A DNA stretch of 12,336 nt from CAZVWJ01 sp964631325 (GTDB taxonomy: Bacteria > T1Sed10-126). Both the position numbers and the translations under genes were made by a program. Where the stretch lies: assembly GCA_964631325.1 (NCBI GenBank), contig CAZVWJ010000063.1, positions 1 to 12,336 of the forward strand. The letters run 5' to 3'. The notes under the pieces were generated by a model that worked only from the letters and a program-made list of their open reading frames with translations, did not search any database and had not been told where the DNA came from. Of the stretch, positions 1-5,664 are shown piece after piece; position 1 is the first letter of the stretch; every line of letters begins with the position of its first letter.

Positions 1-295
1 TATAACATTTAGTAATTGTCAATCAACATACAAACATTCACATATATTGAATGTTAGACCCTTATGTGACAATGGGCTGGAAACAGGTTAACAACAAGAT
101 AAGAATCCCCTTTTTTCGTTTCATAGTATTTCCCAAACAAAAATTCCCTCCCTCCTTGGGGGAAACTCCCCCTGAGGGCCGTCAGTTCCTCGGGGCTCGC
201 TCCACTCCTGCAAAAAACGCCCGAGTCCAAGATCAGGATAACAACAAATCAGGGGCGAGCCTGTTCTAATCCGCGGTTGATTTAGCGAAACCTGA
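1..295. other. Non-coding stretch with one strong hairpin
   Basis: I see no convincing gene here. The only ATG-initiated frame of note (51-269) has no ribosome binding site and an unlikely composition. The clearest structure is a hairpin at 151-177: GGGGGA (158-163) pairs with TCCCCC (167-172) around an AAC loop, and CCTC (151-154) pairs with GAGG (174-177) outside it. No T-run follows, so it is not a standard intrinsic terminator. A weaker 7-bp inverted repeat (AACATTC 33-39, GAATGTT 49-55) lies near the left edge. The last 20 or so bases before 296 may be a diverged extension of the repeat that follows. Confidence 0.5.
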
Positions 296-548
296 AACTG
301 TAATCTTTCCGAAGCGCAAACAGCGTTGCTCAGTCCGGCGCTGGCGCCTTGCGCTACTCTCCGCTTCTACCTCCCCAGCTTTAAAGACAGCCGGTTCGAC
401 CCGGCCGCTCGATTATCATTTTCAACACCATTACCCCGGTTTTCTTTTTACAGCTCTGAATCGAGTATGGTTTAATACAGTTGGCAGTGACAATGAGCAA
501 AATAGAAGAAGTGAAGGGGTAGTTATAACTTTCAATCTTTCAACCTCC
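296..548. repeat. Structured 253-bp intergenic repeat, copy 1
   Basis: This segment matches 10159-10419 in the same orientation at about 92% by hand alignment (roughly 20 mismatches; the second copy has an extra 8-bp tandem duplication near its end). Both copies keep AGCGCAA facing TTGCGCT across a GC-rich core, and a GCCGG/CCGGC hairpin whose 6-base loop differs between copies (TTCGAC here, CCCATC there). Neither copy holds a plausible reading frame. Copy 1 abuts a recombinase fragment; copy 2 lies between hipA and fic. The family is not one I recognise. A non-autonomous mobile element or a structured intergenic repeat are both possible. Confidence 0.75.
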
Positions 549-556
549 GAGGCCTG

Positions 557-651
557 TTTGCTGTCCGGAAACACATATTCTGAGTCCAGGTCGGAGCAAC
601 GTTCCCGCCAGGCGGCGAGGGTGTCGGACCAGCCCCCGGAGATAGTTAAGC
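557..651 (-). pseudogene. Tyrosine recombinase gene fragment
   Basis: These 95 bp align without gaps to 4812-4906, inside the intact recombinase gene, with 9 mismatches (about 91%). On the minus strand they translate to a peptide corresponding to about residues 88-118 of that protein, ending in the shared EYVFPDSK segment. No catalytic residue lies in the fragment: the conserved Arg, His-x-x-Arg, His and Tyr are all outside it. The reading frame runs on into unrelated repeat sequence on one side and into the IS110 left end on the other, so it is a relic and not a short gene. It shows that a second recombinase copy once lay here. Confidence 0.8.
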
Positions 652-732
652 CCGGAGAAGTGCCAGCCTCTATCCTTAAATAATCGGTAAAAATGATAGA
701 ATTTCCCACCGATTGATTTACCTTATTTTATC

Positions 733-900
733 AAATGACATGACCCTGCGAGAGGGACGAGGCTTACCAGCCGAGCCCTCGGAGGCTCCCTGTGAATTGC
801 CACCCTCTCGTAGGTTTCCTTTCAGGAGTCCAATGGGAAGTTGCCTTCAGAGGCTGTTGGATAGAGATGACGAACGAAAGGAACCGTGGTCATGGCATTT
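733..900 (+). ncRNA. Candidate IS110 bridge RNA
   Basis: The strand folds into a two-loop structure. An outer pairing joins 733-745 with 888-900 (12 of 13). The first stem is 745-756 with 803-814 (12 pairs, one G-U); it encloses a loop with an inner hairpin at 771-782. The second stem is 813-823 with 876-885 (one bulge); it encloses a loop with an inner hairpin at 843-854. In the second, donor loop the left strand 831-842 is identical to the right end of the element, and GGATAGAG (859-866) is the reverse complement of its left end (668-675). In the first, target loop CCTGTGAA (789-796) is the reverse complement of the right flank (2160-2167), and 759-770 matches the left flank 655-666 at 8 of 12. 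An extended -10 like TGATAGAAT (694-702) lies upstream. The exact RNA ends are not determined. Confidence 0.7.
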
Positions 901-914
901 ACGAAAGGAGTTTT

Positions 915-2132
915 ATGATGGAAGAACATGATGTTCTGGTGGGAATTGATGTTGGCAAGAAGCACCAGGTTTGCCTGATAGGACCTCACGGTGAGATTGA
1001 GCAGTGGTCCATGGCACATAGACACGCAGATTTTGAGCGCTTTCGGGATCGGCTTATGGAAGCCACCGATGGTGATTTATCCCGGGTGATCGTTGGCCTG
1101 GAAGGACACAACGGTATGTTGCTACCGCTGGATCGAATGATGAACGGGTGGGAGTGTACGGTAGTCGATGTGGATGCTCGAAAGCTGGCTTCGTTTCGAA
1201 CGATGTTTGGAGCGGAATGCAAGACCGACATGGAGGATGCCCGGTTGATTGTGCATCTTCTGGCCCAGGGAGATGAGCTGTTTCGAGACGGGAAGCTTCC
1301 TTATGTTACGTTGAATCGAACGTCCCCGGCAATGCGAAAACTCCGTAAAATCAGCCGGCATCAACAGACTCTAATTGAAGAGAAAACCCGCCATTTGAAC
1401 CGGCTGAAGCAGACAATACGGGAGTTCTGTCCAGAACTGCTAGACGTCGATGATGTAAAGAATATCCGGTTTATTCGAGCTTTAAACAAGTATCCGAATC
1501 CACGAGGTATGAAACGTGTGACTAAACAGGGATTGTTGGACGTCTACGGAATTGGAGCCAAAACTGCCGAGCAATATCTTGAGGGTTTTGATCAATTGGA
1601 GTTTGATCCTGACCTGTTGGACGTCTATCGGGAACTTATAGAGAATTACACTGATCTGATTTTGGAGCTTTATGAGCAAATTGAAGCCCTGGATGAAAAC
1701 CTTGAGGAACTGAAGGAAGAGGTTGAAGCTGTTCGGATTCTTCAAAGTTTGCCGGGCGCGGGAATTAAGACAGCCAGCCGGCTGGTGGGAGAAATTCAGA
1801 CTATTGAACGTTTCGACTCTCACAACCAGCTGGCCGCCTATCTGGGAGTGGCCTGTGTGGATAATCAATCTGGTGAACACGACCAGGCCAAGCCAGTTTT
1901 TCCAAACAATACGGTCGGTAAAGCGGCAATGATGGAGCTAGCATCGAACATGATACGGTTTGATAGCGAGTCGAAAAAGTATCATGAAAAGAAAAAAGCG
2001 GAAGGTAAAAAGCCCCTGGATGCAATGAGACGAGTCGCCCGACAGATAGTCAAAATTATTTACAGGTTACTGGTAGAACGACGAGAATACGTTCCCTATC
2101 AACAAGTGGAGGAGGATAAGAAAGCAGCTTAA
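915..2132 (+). CDS. IS110-family DEDD transposase (bridge RNA-guided recombinase)
   Basis: This is a 405-residue serine/DEDD recombinase that excises and inserts the element, guided by the upstream RNA. The N-terminal RuvC-like domain shows the four acidic residues D12 (GIDVGKK), E63 (GLEGHNG), D105 and D108 (KTDMEDA). A charged helical linker, probably coiled coil, spans about 241-272. The C-terminal Transposase_20 domain starts at SLPGAG (278-283), and S319 in the NQSGEHD segment is the likely nucleophile, by position. The start is set by AAAGGAG at 904-910; ATG 915 and ATG 918 are both possible. The frame is open back to 792, but that part overlaps the bridge RNA. No frameshift or internal stop is seen, so the element may be active. 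Confidence 0.92.
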   Translation: MMEEHDVLVGIDVGKKHQVCLIGPHGEIEQWSMAHRHADFERFRDRLMEATDGDLSRVIVGLEGHNGMLLPLDRMMNGWECTVVDVDARKLASFRTMFGAECKTDMEDARLIVHLLAQGDELFRDGKLPYVTLNRTSPAMRKLRKISRHQQTLIEEKTRHLNRLKQTIREFCPELLDVDDVKNIRFIRALNKYPNPRGMKRVTKQGLLDVYGIGAKTAEQYLEGFDQLEFDPDLLDVYRELIENYTDLILELYEQIEALDENLEELKEEVEAVRILQSLPGAGIKTASRLVGEIQTIERFDSHNQLAAYLGVACVDNQSGEHDQAKPVFPNNTVGKAAMMELASNMIRFDSESKKYHEKKKAEGKKPLDAMRRVARQIVKIIYRLLVERREYVPYQQVEEDKKAA

Positions 2133-2246
2133 AAAATACTTGAAAAATTCAATGGGAAGTTCACAGGTTTTAGGTTTCAGGTGTGAATTGTATAAAATTA
2201 GTACAATTTTGATTTGATTTTTTGGTTTGCTTTTGACTATTTTGGC

Positions 2247-2300
2247 AGTAGCTCTATAATTTTGGAGTAATTGGGAGTAACTTGGGAGTAGTTGAAAGTG
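2247..2300. repeat. Helically phased AGTA array 1
   Basis: AGTA occurs at 2247, 2266, 2276 and 2287 with a diverged AGTG at 2297, giving steps of 19, 10, 11 and 10 bp. The unit is close to TTGGGAGTAAC. Steps near one helical turn put every copy on the same DNA face, which suggests a cooperatively bound protein. The steps 19-10-11 recur in the array at 6854-6908. The array lies between the IS110 right end and the restriction gene, too far from the gene to be a simple promoter element. Confidence 0.6.
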
Positions 2301-2412
2301 ACGGTAAATAGAAACTCAATGATTTGCAGGAGAATGATGTAATAGAGCGTATAGCTGAATCAAAAACAGATCCGAATGCTTATTATCAAATTTTGGATTG
2401 ATTTGGGAACGA

Positions 2413-2455
2413 ATGTTACAGCTTGATACAGCATTGATACAGCTATGATACAGTC
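2413..2455. repeat. Helically phased GATACAG array 2
   Basis: ACAG occurs at 2418, 2428, 2439 and 2450 (steps 10, 11, 11). The last three units are nearly perfect 11-bp tandem copies of TTGATACAGCW. The same 10-11-11 steps occur at 6871-6906. Forty-odd bases further right lies the 34-bp repeat at 2501, and array and repeat keep that order and approximate distance at 6852-6985. The rest of the 2160-2800 interval is AT-rich and otherwise unremarkable. Confidence 0.65.
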
Positions 2456-2500
2456 CGGTAAGGATGTTGCTTATTCAGGTATACAGTAAATCTGATCATT

Positions 2501-2534
2501 TTATCCTTTGTGCTCTGGGAAACCGTGTGATAAG
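2501..2534. repeat. 34-bp direct repeat, left copy
   Basis: This is identical at 32 of 34 positions to 6952-6985, in the same orientation; its core is GCTCTGGGAAACCGTGTGAT. The two copies lie 4,451 bp apart and bracket the restriction-modification pair, the recombinase and the two genes after it. Each copy has a phased repeat array 45-50 bp to its left. They could be boundaries of an integrated element or copies of a dispersed intergenic module; the sequence does not decide. Confidence 0.75.
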
Positions 2535-2546
2535 TTGTAATACAGT

Positions 2547-2578
2547 GGCTGAGGCAAAAACGGACTCTAAACACACAA
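2547..2578. repeat. About 32-bp imperfect direct repeat flanking R-M genes, left copy
   Basis: By hand alignment 25 of 32 positions match 4463-4495 with one 1-base gap. The shared core is CTCTAAACAC, preceded by GGCTG in both. The copies flank exactly the endonuclease and methyltransferase genes, and the right copy ends 11 bases from the recombinase stop codon. Confidence 0.6.
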
Positions 2579-2715
2579 TTTATTTTTCTTTGAAAATTCA
2601 ACTACTCTGCTAATCGGGGGGATTTAAGTAACTTAATTCGGGGGCGACTGGCTCACCGTTTAATCTATCTCACCATCTAATCTTAAATGTTCTTTTTACT
2701 GTGGGAGGTAAATCT

Positions 2716-2746
2716 TTGAAAGGATGAGCTTAACTGGAGGTATAAT
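2716..2746 (+). promoter_or_regulatory. Possible promoter of the endonuclease gene
   Basis: TTGAAA (2716-2721) and TATAAT (2741-2746) are separated by 19 bp, longer than the optimum of 17. The -10 is perfect. A transcript would have a leader of roughly 50 bases before the start at 2807. Confidence 0.45.
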
Positions 2747-2806
2747 TCGGGACGCTAACTATTATGAAAAGATTAAGTTTCAAAATTATTTGGGAAGGTG
2801 AATTCA

Positions 2807-3424
2807 TTGGCAAGTGATAACAAGTTTAGTGAATTTGAAGAGATTCAATTGACCTGGGAGGATGAATTAATTGAGATTGCAGGTGAGCCACCGAAGTTTC
2901 CTAAGTATACTACTCAAATTATGAATATTGCCAATCAAAACGCCCAAGGAACAAGGCCAAAAATTGTCGGGCAAATGAGTGAGCTGATTCAAGAATGTCC
3001 CGAAAGGAGTTACAAAGGATGGAAGAAATGGTATCAGGAACAGAAACCAGAAGCGATTGATCGGGCTGTTAATAAGATAATGCCCATGATTGATAATATG
3101 AAAGAAGCAATGGCTGAAATAGATGAGGAAATGGTTAGGGAATGGGTAAGGGATTTAGTGTTAAAAAAGACTGCAGAGGGGCTAATCATTCAAGAAGCAG
3201 TTTTGAAAGAGTTGGCTGAAAAAGAGGGGAAAGATTGGAGATTAGCGGGGCCAGAAGAAGAATCTAAAAATATTGACGGCTATATTGGTGAAAGGCCGGT
3301 ATCAGTTAAAGCCCATACTTATTTATATAAGGACTCTTCGGTTCAGGAAAACATAGAAGTTGAAATTGTTTACTATAAAAAAACGGATAAATATCTGTAT
3401 ATTTATCAAGCTCCTGAAGATTAA
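2807..3424 (+). CDS. MjaI-type type II restriction endonuclease
   Basis: The protein has 205 residues and resembles the MjaI restriction endonuclease family, whose founding member cuts CTAG. Recognised by memory are an N-terminal segment around ANQNAQGTRPK, the KGWKKWY stretch, and a C-terminal core ESKNIDGYIGERPVSVK. In that core D157 and K168 (within SVK) fit a PD-(D/E)xK nuclease site, with Ser in place of the usual acidic residue. The start is taken as TTG 2807 because AAGGTG (2795-2800) lies 6 bases before it; GTG 2798 lies within that signal. The gene converges on the methyltransferase, and their stop codons overlap by 4 bp, as in a type II pair. CTAG specificity is inferred from the family. 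No signal or membrane segment is seen. Confidence 0.8.
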   Translation: MASDNKFSEFEEIQLTWEDELIEIAGEPPKFPKYTTQIMNIANQNAQGTRPKIVGQMSELIQECPERSYKGWKKWYQEQKPEAIDRAVNKIMPMIDNMKEAMAEIDEEMVREWVRDLVLKKTAEGLIIQEAVLKELAEKEGKDWRLAGPEEESKNIDGYIGERPVSVKAHTYLYKDSSVQENIEVEIVYYKKTDKYLYIYQAPED

Positions 3425-4326
3425 ACTGTAGCTGGCTCTTGTTTGTTTTTGAGTTGGCCCTCGAAAGTGATTTTGGTTTGATCGTCAGAGTAAATTTCTT
3501 TATTTTCTTTTTCCTCTATTTCTCCAAATAAATCGTCTTTAACGTCTAACTTATTTTTAATTGTTGGTAAATAATCAGTATTCAATTCTACCCCAATGCT
3601 ATTCCGCCCATTTTTTTTAGCGGCTAAAGTAGTAGTTCCGCTCCCTAAAAATGGGTCAAGGACCGTTTCGTCCCAAAAAGAATACATTTTAATCAAACGT
3701 TCAGGGAGTTCAAGTGGAAATTTGGCAATATGATCGTCCTGGCGGTCCGGGGCTATTTCCCAGTGTCCACGGAACCAGCGTGAACGTTGTTCCTTTGTTA
3801 AACGGCTTTTTTCCTTTTGTTCTTCAGTTGGCCGAGGCCAATCACCCCTTTTTCTGAATAGTAAAATGTATTCATGTTCATAGGTAATGTGTCCATCCTT
3901 GGGATAATAAATGGAGCCCATCCAACTACAGCCCCCGGTGGTTTCAGTGGTACTAACTTTTTGCCAGATAATATTTCCCATGAAATCAAAACCTATATCT
4001 TTGCATATTCTGATTGTATCGGCGGGAATTGGTTGCACATGATATCGGCCATAGTCCTTGGCCCTGAGATATTGGTCACCGATATTGATTGCCAGACGGC
4101 AGCCGGGCATTAATAGCCGGTGGCATTCCTCCCATACACTGGAGAGGTCATTGAGGTAGTTCTCATAATCTTGTTTGGAACCAATCTGATTTTCTTTTTC
4201 ATAGTCTTTAATTTGCCAATATGGGGGAGAAGTAACCGAAAAACCAATAGATTCGGAATCTAATTCGGGGAGAATATTTAAAGCGTTACCAAAAATTACC
4301 CTATGCTCTGTAATTTCTTCGCTCAC
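3421..4326 (-). CDS. Type II DNA methyltransferase, beta class (probable N4-cytosine, CTAG)
   Basis: The 301-residue protein transfers methyl groups from S-adenosylmethionine to DNA and would protect the host from the neighbouring endonuclease. Motif IV TSPPYW (32-37) comes first and motif I, seen as DPFLGSGTT, lies near the C-terminus, the order of beta-class enzymes. TSPPYW is typical of N4-cytosine enzymes, and known CTAG methyltransferases such as M.MjaI are of this type. The long stretch between holds the target recognition region. The start is GTG 4326 with AAGAGGAG about 7 bases upstream. The final 30-40 residues are charged and appear to be a tail. N6-adenine activity cannot be excluded from sequence alone. 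Confidence 0.88.
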   Translation of the reverse strand: MSEEITEHRVIFGNALNILPELDSESIGFSVTSPPYWQIKDYEKENQIGSKQDYENYLNDLSSVWEECHRLLMPGCRLAINIGDQYLRAKDYGRYHVQPIPADTIRICKDIGFDFMGNIIWQKVSTTETTGGCSWMGSIYYPKDGHITYEHEYILLFRKRGDWPRPTEEQKEKSRLTKEQRSRWFRGHWEIAPDRQDDHIAKFPLELPERLIKMYSFWDETVLDPFLGSGTTTLAAKKNGRNSIGVELNTDYLPTIKNKLDVKDDLFGEIEEKENKEIYSDDQTKITFEGQLKNKQEPATV

Positions 4327-4355
4327 GGGAATCTCCTCTTAATATGATTTCTTTA

Positions 4356-4385
4356 ATTATCACATACTTAATCAGCTTTTTCTAG
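4356..4385 (-). promoter_or_regulatory. Methyltransferase promoter with CTAG in the -35 region
   Basis: On the minus strand an extended -10, TGTGATAAT, lies at 4364-4356. Seventeen bases upstream of the hexamer is TAGAAA (4384-4379), a 4-of-6 match to the -35 consensus. The tetranucleotide CTAG occupies 4382-4385 and overlaps this -35. If the enzyme methylates CTAG, it would modify its own promoter. Confidence 0.6.
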
Positions 4386-4462
4386 GAAAAAATGGCTGGA
4401 ATGGGAGTTTAGTCTTTCCGTGTTATAAGTGAGAATTAAATTTAAAATTGACACTATCAGGA

Positions 4463-4495
4463 GGCTGGGTAAAGATGGGCTCTAAACACCAAAAA
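4463..4495. repeat. About 32-bp imperfect direct repeat flanking R-M genes, right copy
   Basis: This is the partner of 2547-2578. It lies in the 180-bp gap between the methyltransferase start and the recombinase stop codon. A TTGACA (4448-4453) with TAAAGA 16 bp downstream points rightwards across it, antisense to the recombinase; whether it is used is unknown. Confidence 0.6.
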
Positions 4496-4505
4496 TAAGC
4501 CAGAC

Positions 4506-5165
4506 TTATTTTGTAGCCTCCCGTTTGACGTCCGGCAGGTCTTTCTCGAACTGAGATAGGTCCACATGGCCGCGGGAATTTATCTGTTCTCGCTGTTTGG
4601 CGTCGATAGTGTGCAGGTAAACCATCGTTGTGCGCAGGTCATTGTGGCCCAGGGCGTTCTGGACGGTGCGCAGGTTCCCCGTTTTCACCAGCAGGCGAGA
4701 GGCAAAGGTATGGCGGAACAGGTGTGGATGAACTCGTTTGTCCGAGAGGCCGGCCCGCATTGCATACTTGGCAACAAAAGCCCGCACGTAACGAGTCGTC
4801 AGTTGATTTCCTTTGCTGTCCGGAAACACATATTCCGAGTCGAGGTCGAAGCAACGTTCCCGCCAGTCGGCCAGGGTATCGGACCAGCCCTGGGAAATAG
4901 TTAAGCGGCGTTCACCGGTCCACTTGGCCGGCGATATATCAATGATATTTTTAGTCAGGTCAACGTCCGGCCAGTCGAGCTCGACAACCTCTCCGACCCG
5001 GGAGCCGGTGTAAAACATGTGGAGCATAATGTAGCGGTCCCGGTCCCCGGACCAGGTCTCCGGACACTCCGCAAGCATGGCCTCGAGCTCACTGTTAGAG
5101 AGCGGTTCAATTTCCTTCTGTGGAATCCCCTCAATTTCACCGGACAAATCCATAAATCCCGACAC
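4506..5165 (-). CDS. Catalytic-domain-only tyrosine recombinase/integrase
   Basis: The protein has 219 residues against about 300 for XerC/XerD-type proteins. It has the catalytic domain with all expected residues: R56 (TGSRVGEV), K81, H148 and R151 (HPHLFRH), H174 (LGH) and nucleophile Y183 (MVYLH). The N-terminal SAM-like core-binding domain is missing; only about 20 residues precede the catalytic fold. A promoter with extended -10 lies about 55 bp upstream, so this seems the natural length and not a truncation. Starts at GTG 5165 or ATG 5153 are possible; AAGGGG lies just before the GTG. It sits next to the repeat flanking the R-M genes. A fragment of a close paralogue lies at 557-651. Which sites it acts on is unknown. 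Confidence 0.9.
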   Translation of the reverse strand: MSGFMDLSGEIEGIPQKEIEPLSNSELEAMLAECPETWSGDRDRYIMLHMFYTGSRVGEVVELDWPDVDLTKNIIDISPAKWTGERRLTISQGWSDTLADWRERCFDLDSEYVFPDSKGNQLTTRYVRAFVAKYAMRAGLSDKRVHPHLFRHTFASRLLVKTGNLRTVQNALGHNDLRTTMVYLHTIDAKQREQINSRGHVDLSQFEKDLPDVKREATK

Positions 5166-5222
5166 CCCTTGTTCCGAATTTTGATGGAATTTCGATATTC
5201 CAATTTTCTGTTTCCGGAAGAA

Positions 5223-5231
5223 ATTATAACA
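5223..5231 (-). promoter_or_regulatory. Extended -10 promoter of the recombinase gene
   Basis: On the minus strand TGTTATAAT forms a perfect extended -10 (TGnTATAAT). No good -35 hexamer is seen 17 bases upstream, as is common for extended -10 promoters. A run of seven A about 35-40 bases upstream could act as an UP element. Confidence 0.65.
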
Positions 5232-5301
5232 CGTAAACCGCGTAATTACAGGGTTTTTTTGTAAAATGGTAAAGCGAAAGTGGCTGCTATAAAGCTTTCC
5301 C

Positions 5302-5332
5302 TTGCAAGGTGCTACCGGGATGCTACTATAAT
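5302..5332 (+). promoter_or_regulatory. Promoter of the membrane-HTH/exported protein operon
   Basis: TTGCAA (5302-5307) is followed by TGCTACTATAAT. The -10 may be TACTAT (5324-5329, spacing 16, with an upstream TG) or TATAAT (5327-5332, spacing 19). It lies about 30 bases before the start at 5363 and is divergent from the recombinase promoter. Confidence 0.55.
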
Positions 5333-5362
5333 AATAGAACTTAATATTTGGAGGGTCAGAAA

Positions 5363-5626
5363 ATGAGTGGGAATTTGGCTGGTTATGTTTTCGGCGGGTT
5401 TGTTATAGGGATTATAATATTTGCCGTAATAAACAAGTTCAAGAAAAGTCCTTGGCTCACACCGTTAAAATGGATAAAGCTTCAAAAGATGGGGCAAACC
5501 TATAAAAAGACCTACAAAAAGCTGCATAAAGGAAAATCATTAAAAGAAATTGCCTATGATCGAAATTTGTCAAAACAAACTATTAAAAGACATTATGCAA
5601 AATTAAAAGAAAAGGGAATAATTTAA
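5363..5626 (+). CDS. Small membrane-anchored helix-turn-helix protein
   Basis: I do not recognise the family. The 87-residue protein has one hydrophobic segment at about 7-23, then a strongly basic linker. Its C-terminal half, about 50-85, reads as a helix-turn-helix (KGKSLKEIAYDRNLSKQTIKRHYAKL), similar in style to the LuxR or sigma-4 recognition type. A small inner-membrane protein with a cytoplasmic nucleic acid-binding tail is the simplest reading. The start at ATG 5363 is chosen because GGAGG lies 8 bases upstream; the open frame from TTG 5348 would run through that signal. The stop is 38 bp before the next start, so the two genes are probably co-transcribed. A role as sensor or anti-sigma-like partner of the exported protein is conjecture. 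Confidence 0.7.
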   Translation: MSGNLAGYVFGGFVIGIIIFAVINKFKKSPWLTPLKWIKLQKMGQTYKKTYKKLHKGKSLKEIAYDRNLSKQTIKRHYAKLKEKGII

Positions 5627-5664
5627 TCACCAGGGGAAGCAATTTCTAACGCGAGGTGAATCAA

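Larger units (their letters stand above)
667..2159 (+). mobile_element. IS110-family insertion sequence with bridge RNA region
   Basis: The element has a long non-coding left end (about 250 bp), one DEDD transposase gene and a short right end, the layout of the IS110 group rather than the IS1111 group. The ends are set by matches to the predicted guide RNA. The left end starts CCTCTATCC at 667, and the same sequence begins an orphan left-end copy at 10053. The right end is CAATGGGAAG at 2150-2159. The dinucleotide AG occurs at 665-666 just before the left end and at 2158-2159 as the last bases of the right end, as expected for the core duplicated on insertion. Length is about 1.49 kb. There are no long terminal inverted repeats, normal for the family. 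Removing it would join the flanks as GAAGTGCC-AG-TTCACAGG. Confidence 0.8.

Noticed and set aside
51..269. 72-codon ATG-initiated frame at the left edge
   Set aside because: It lacks a ribosome binding site, spans a strong hairpin and has a composition unlike the real genes of the window.
376..400. tRNA T-arm-like hairpin (GCCGG-TTCGAC-CCGGC) in repeat copy 1
   Set aside because: No acceptor, D or anticodon arms are present, and the loop is CCCATC in the second copy, so it is not a tRNA gene.
431..709. 92-codon minus-strand frame as a gene
   Set aside because: It fuses the start of an IS110 left end, a recombinase relic and part of the 253-bp repeat; it is a chance reading across three unrelated pieces.
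792..914. 41-codon N-terminal extension of the IS110 transposase
   Set aside because: The extension overlaps the predicted guide RNA, and AAAGGAG directly precedes ATG 915; family members begin close to the GIDVGK motif.
699..2162. Inverted repeat GAATTTCCCA / TGGGAAGTTC as IS110 terminal repeats
   Set aside because: One mismatch in 10 bp, and the left arm lies 32 bp inside the left end defined by guide matches and by the orphan copy; probably chance.
2247..2455. Phased arrays as a CRISPR
   Set aside because: Units are only about 10-11 bp and contiguous, with no spacers and no cas genes.
2724..2801. 25-codon leader peptide before the endonuclease gene
   Set aside because: It overlaps the endonuclease start region, but no suitable ribosome binding site exists at its ATG and it includes the -10 element; kept only as a remote possibility.
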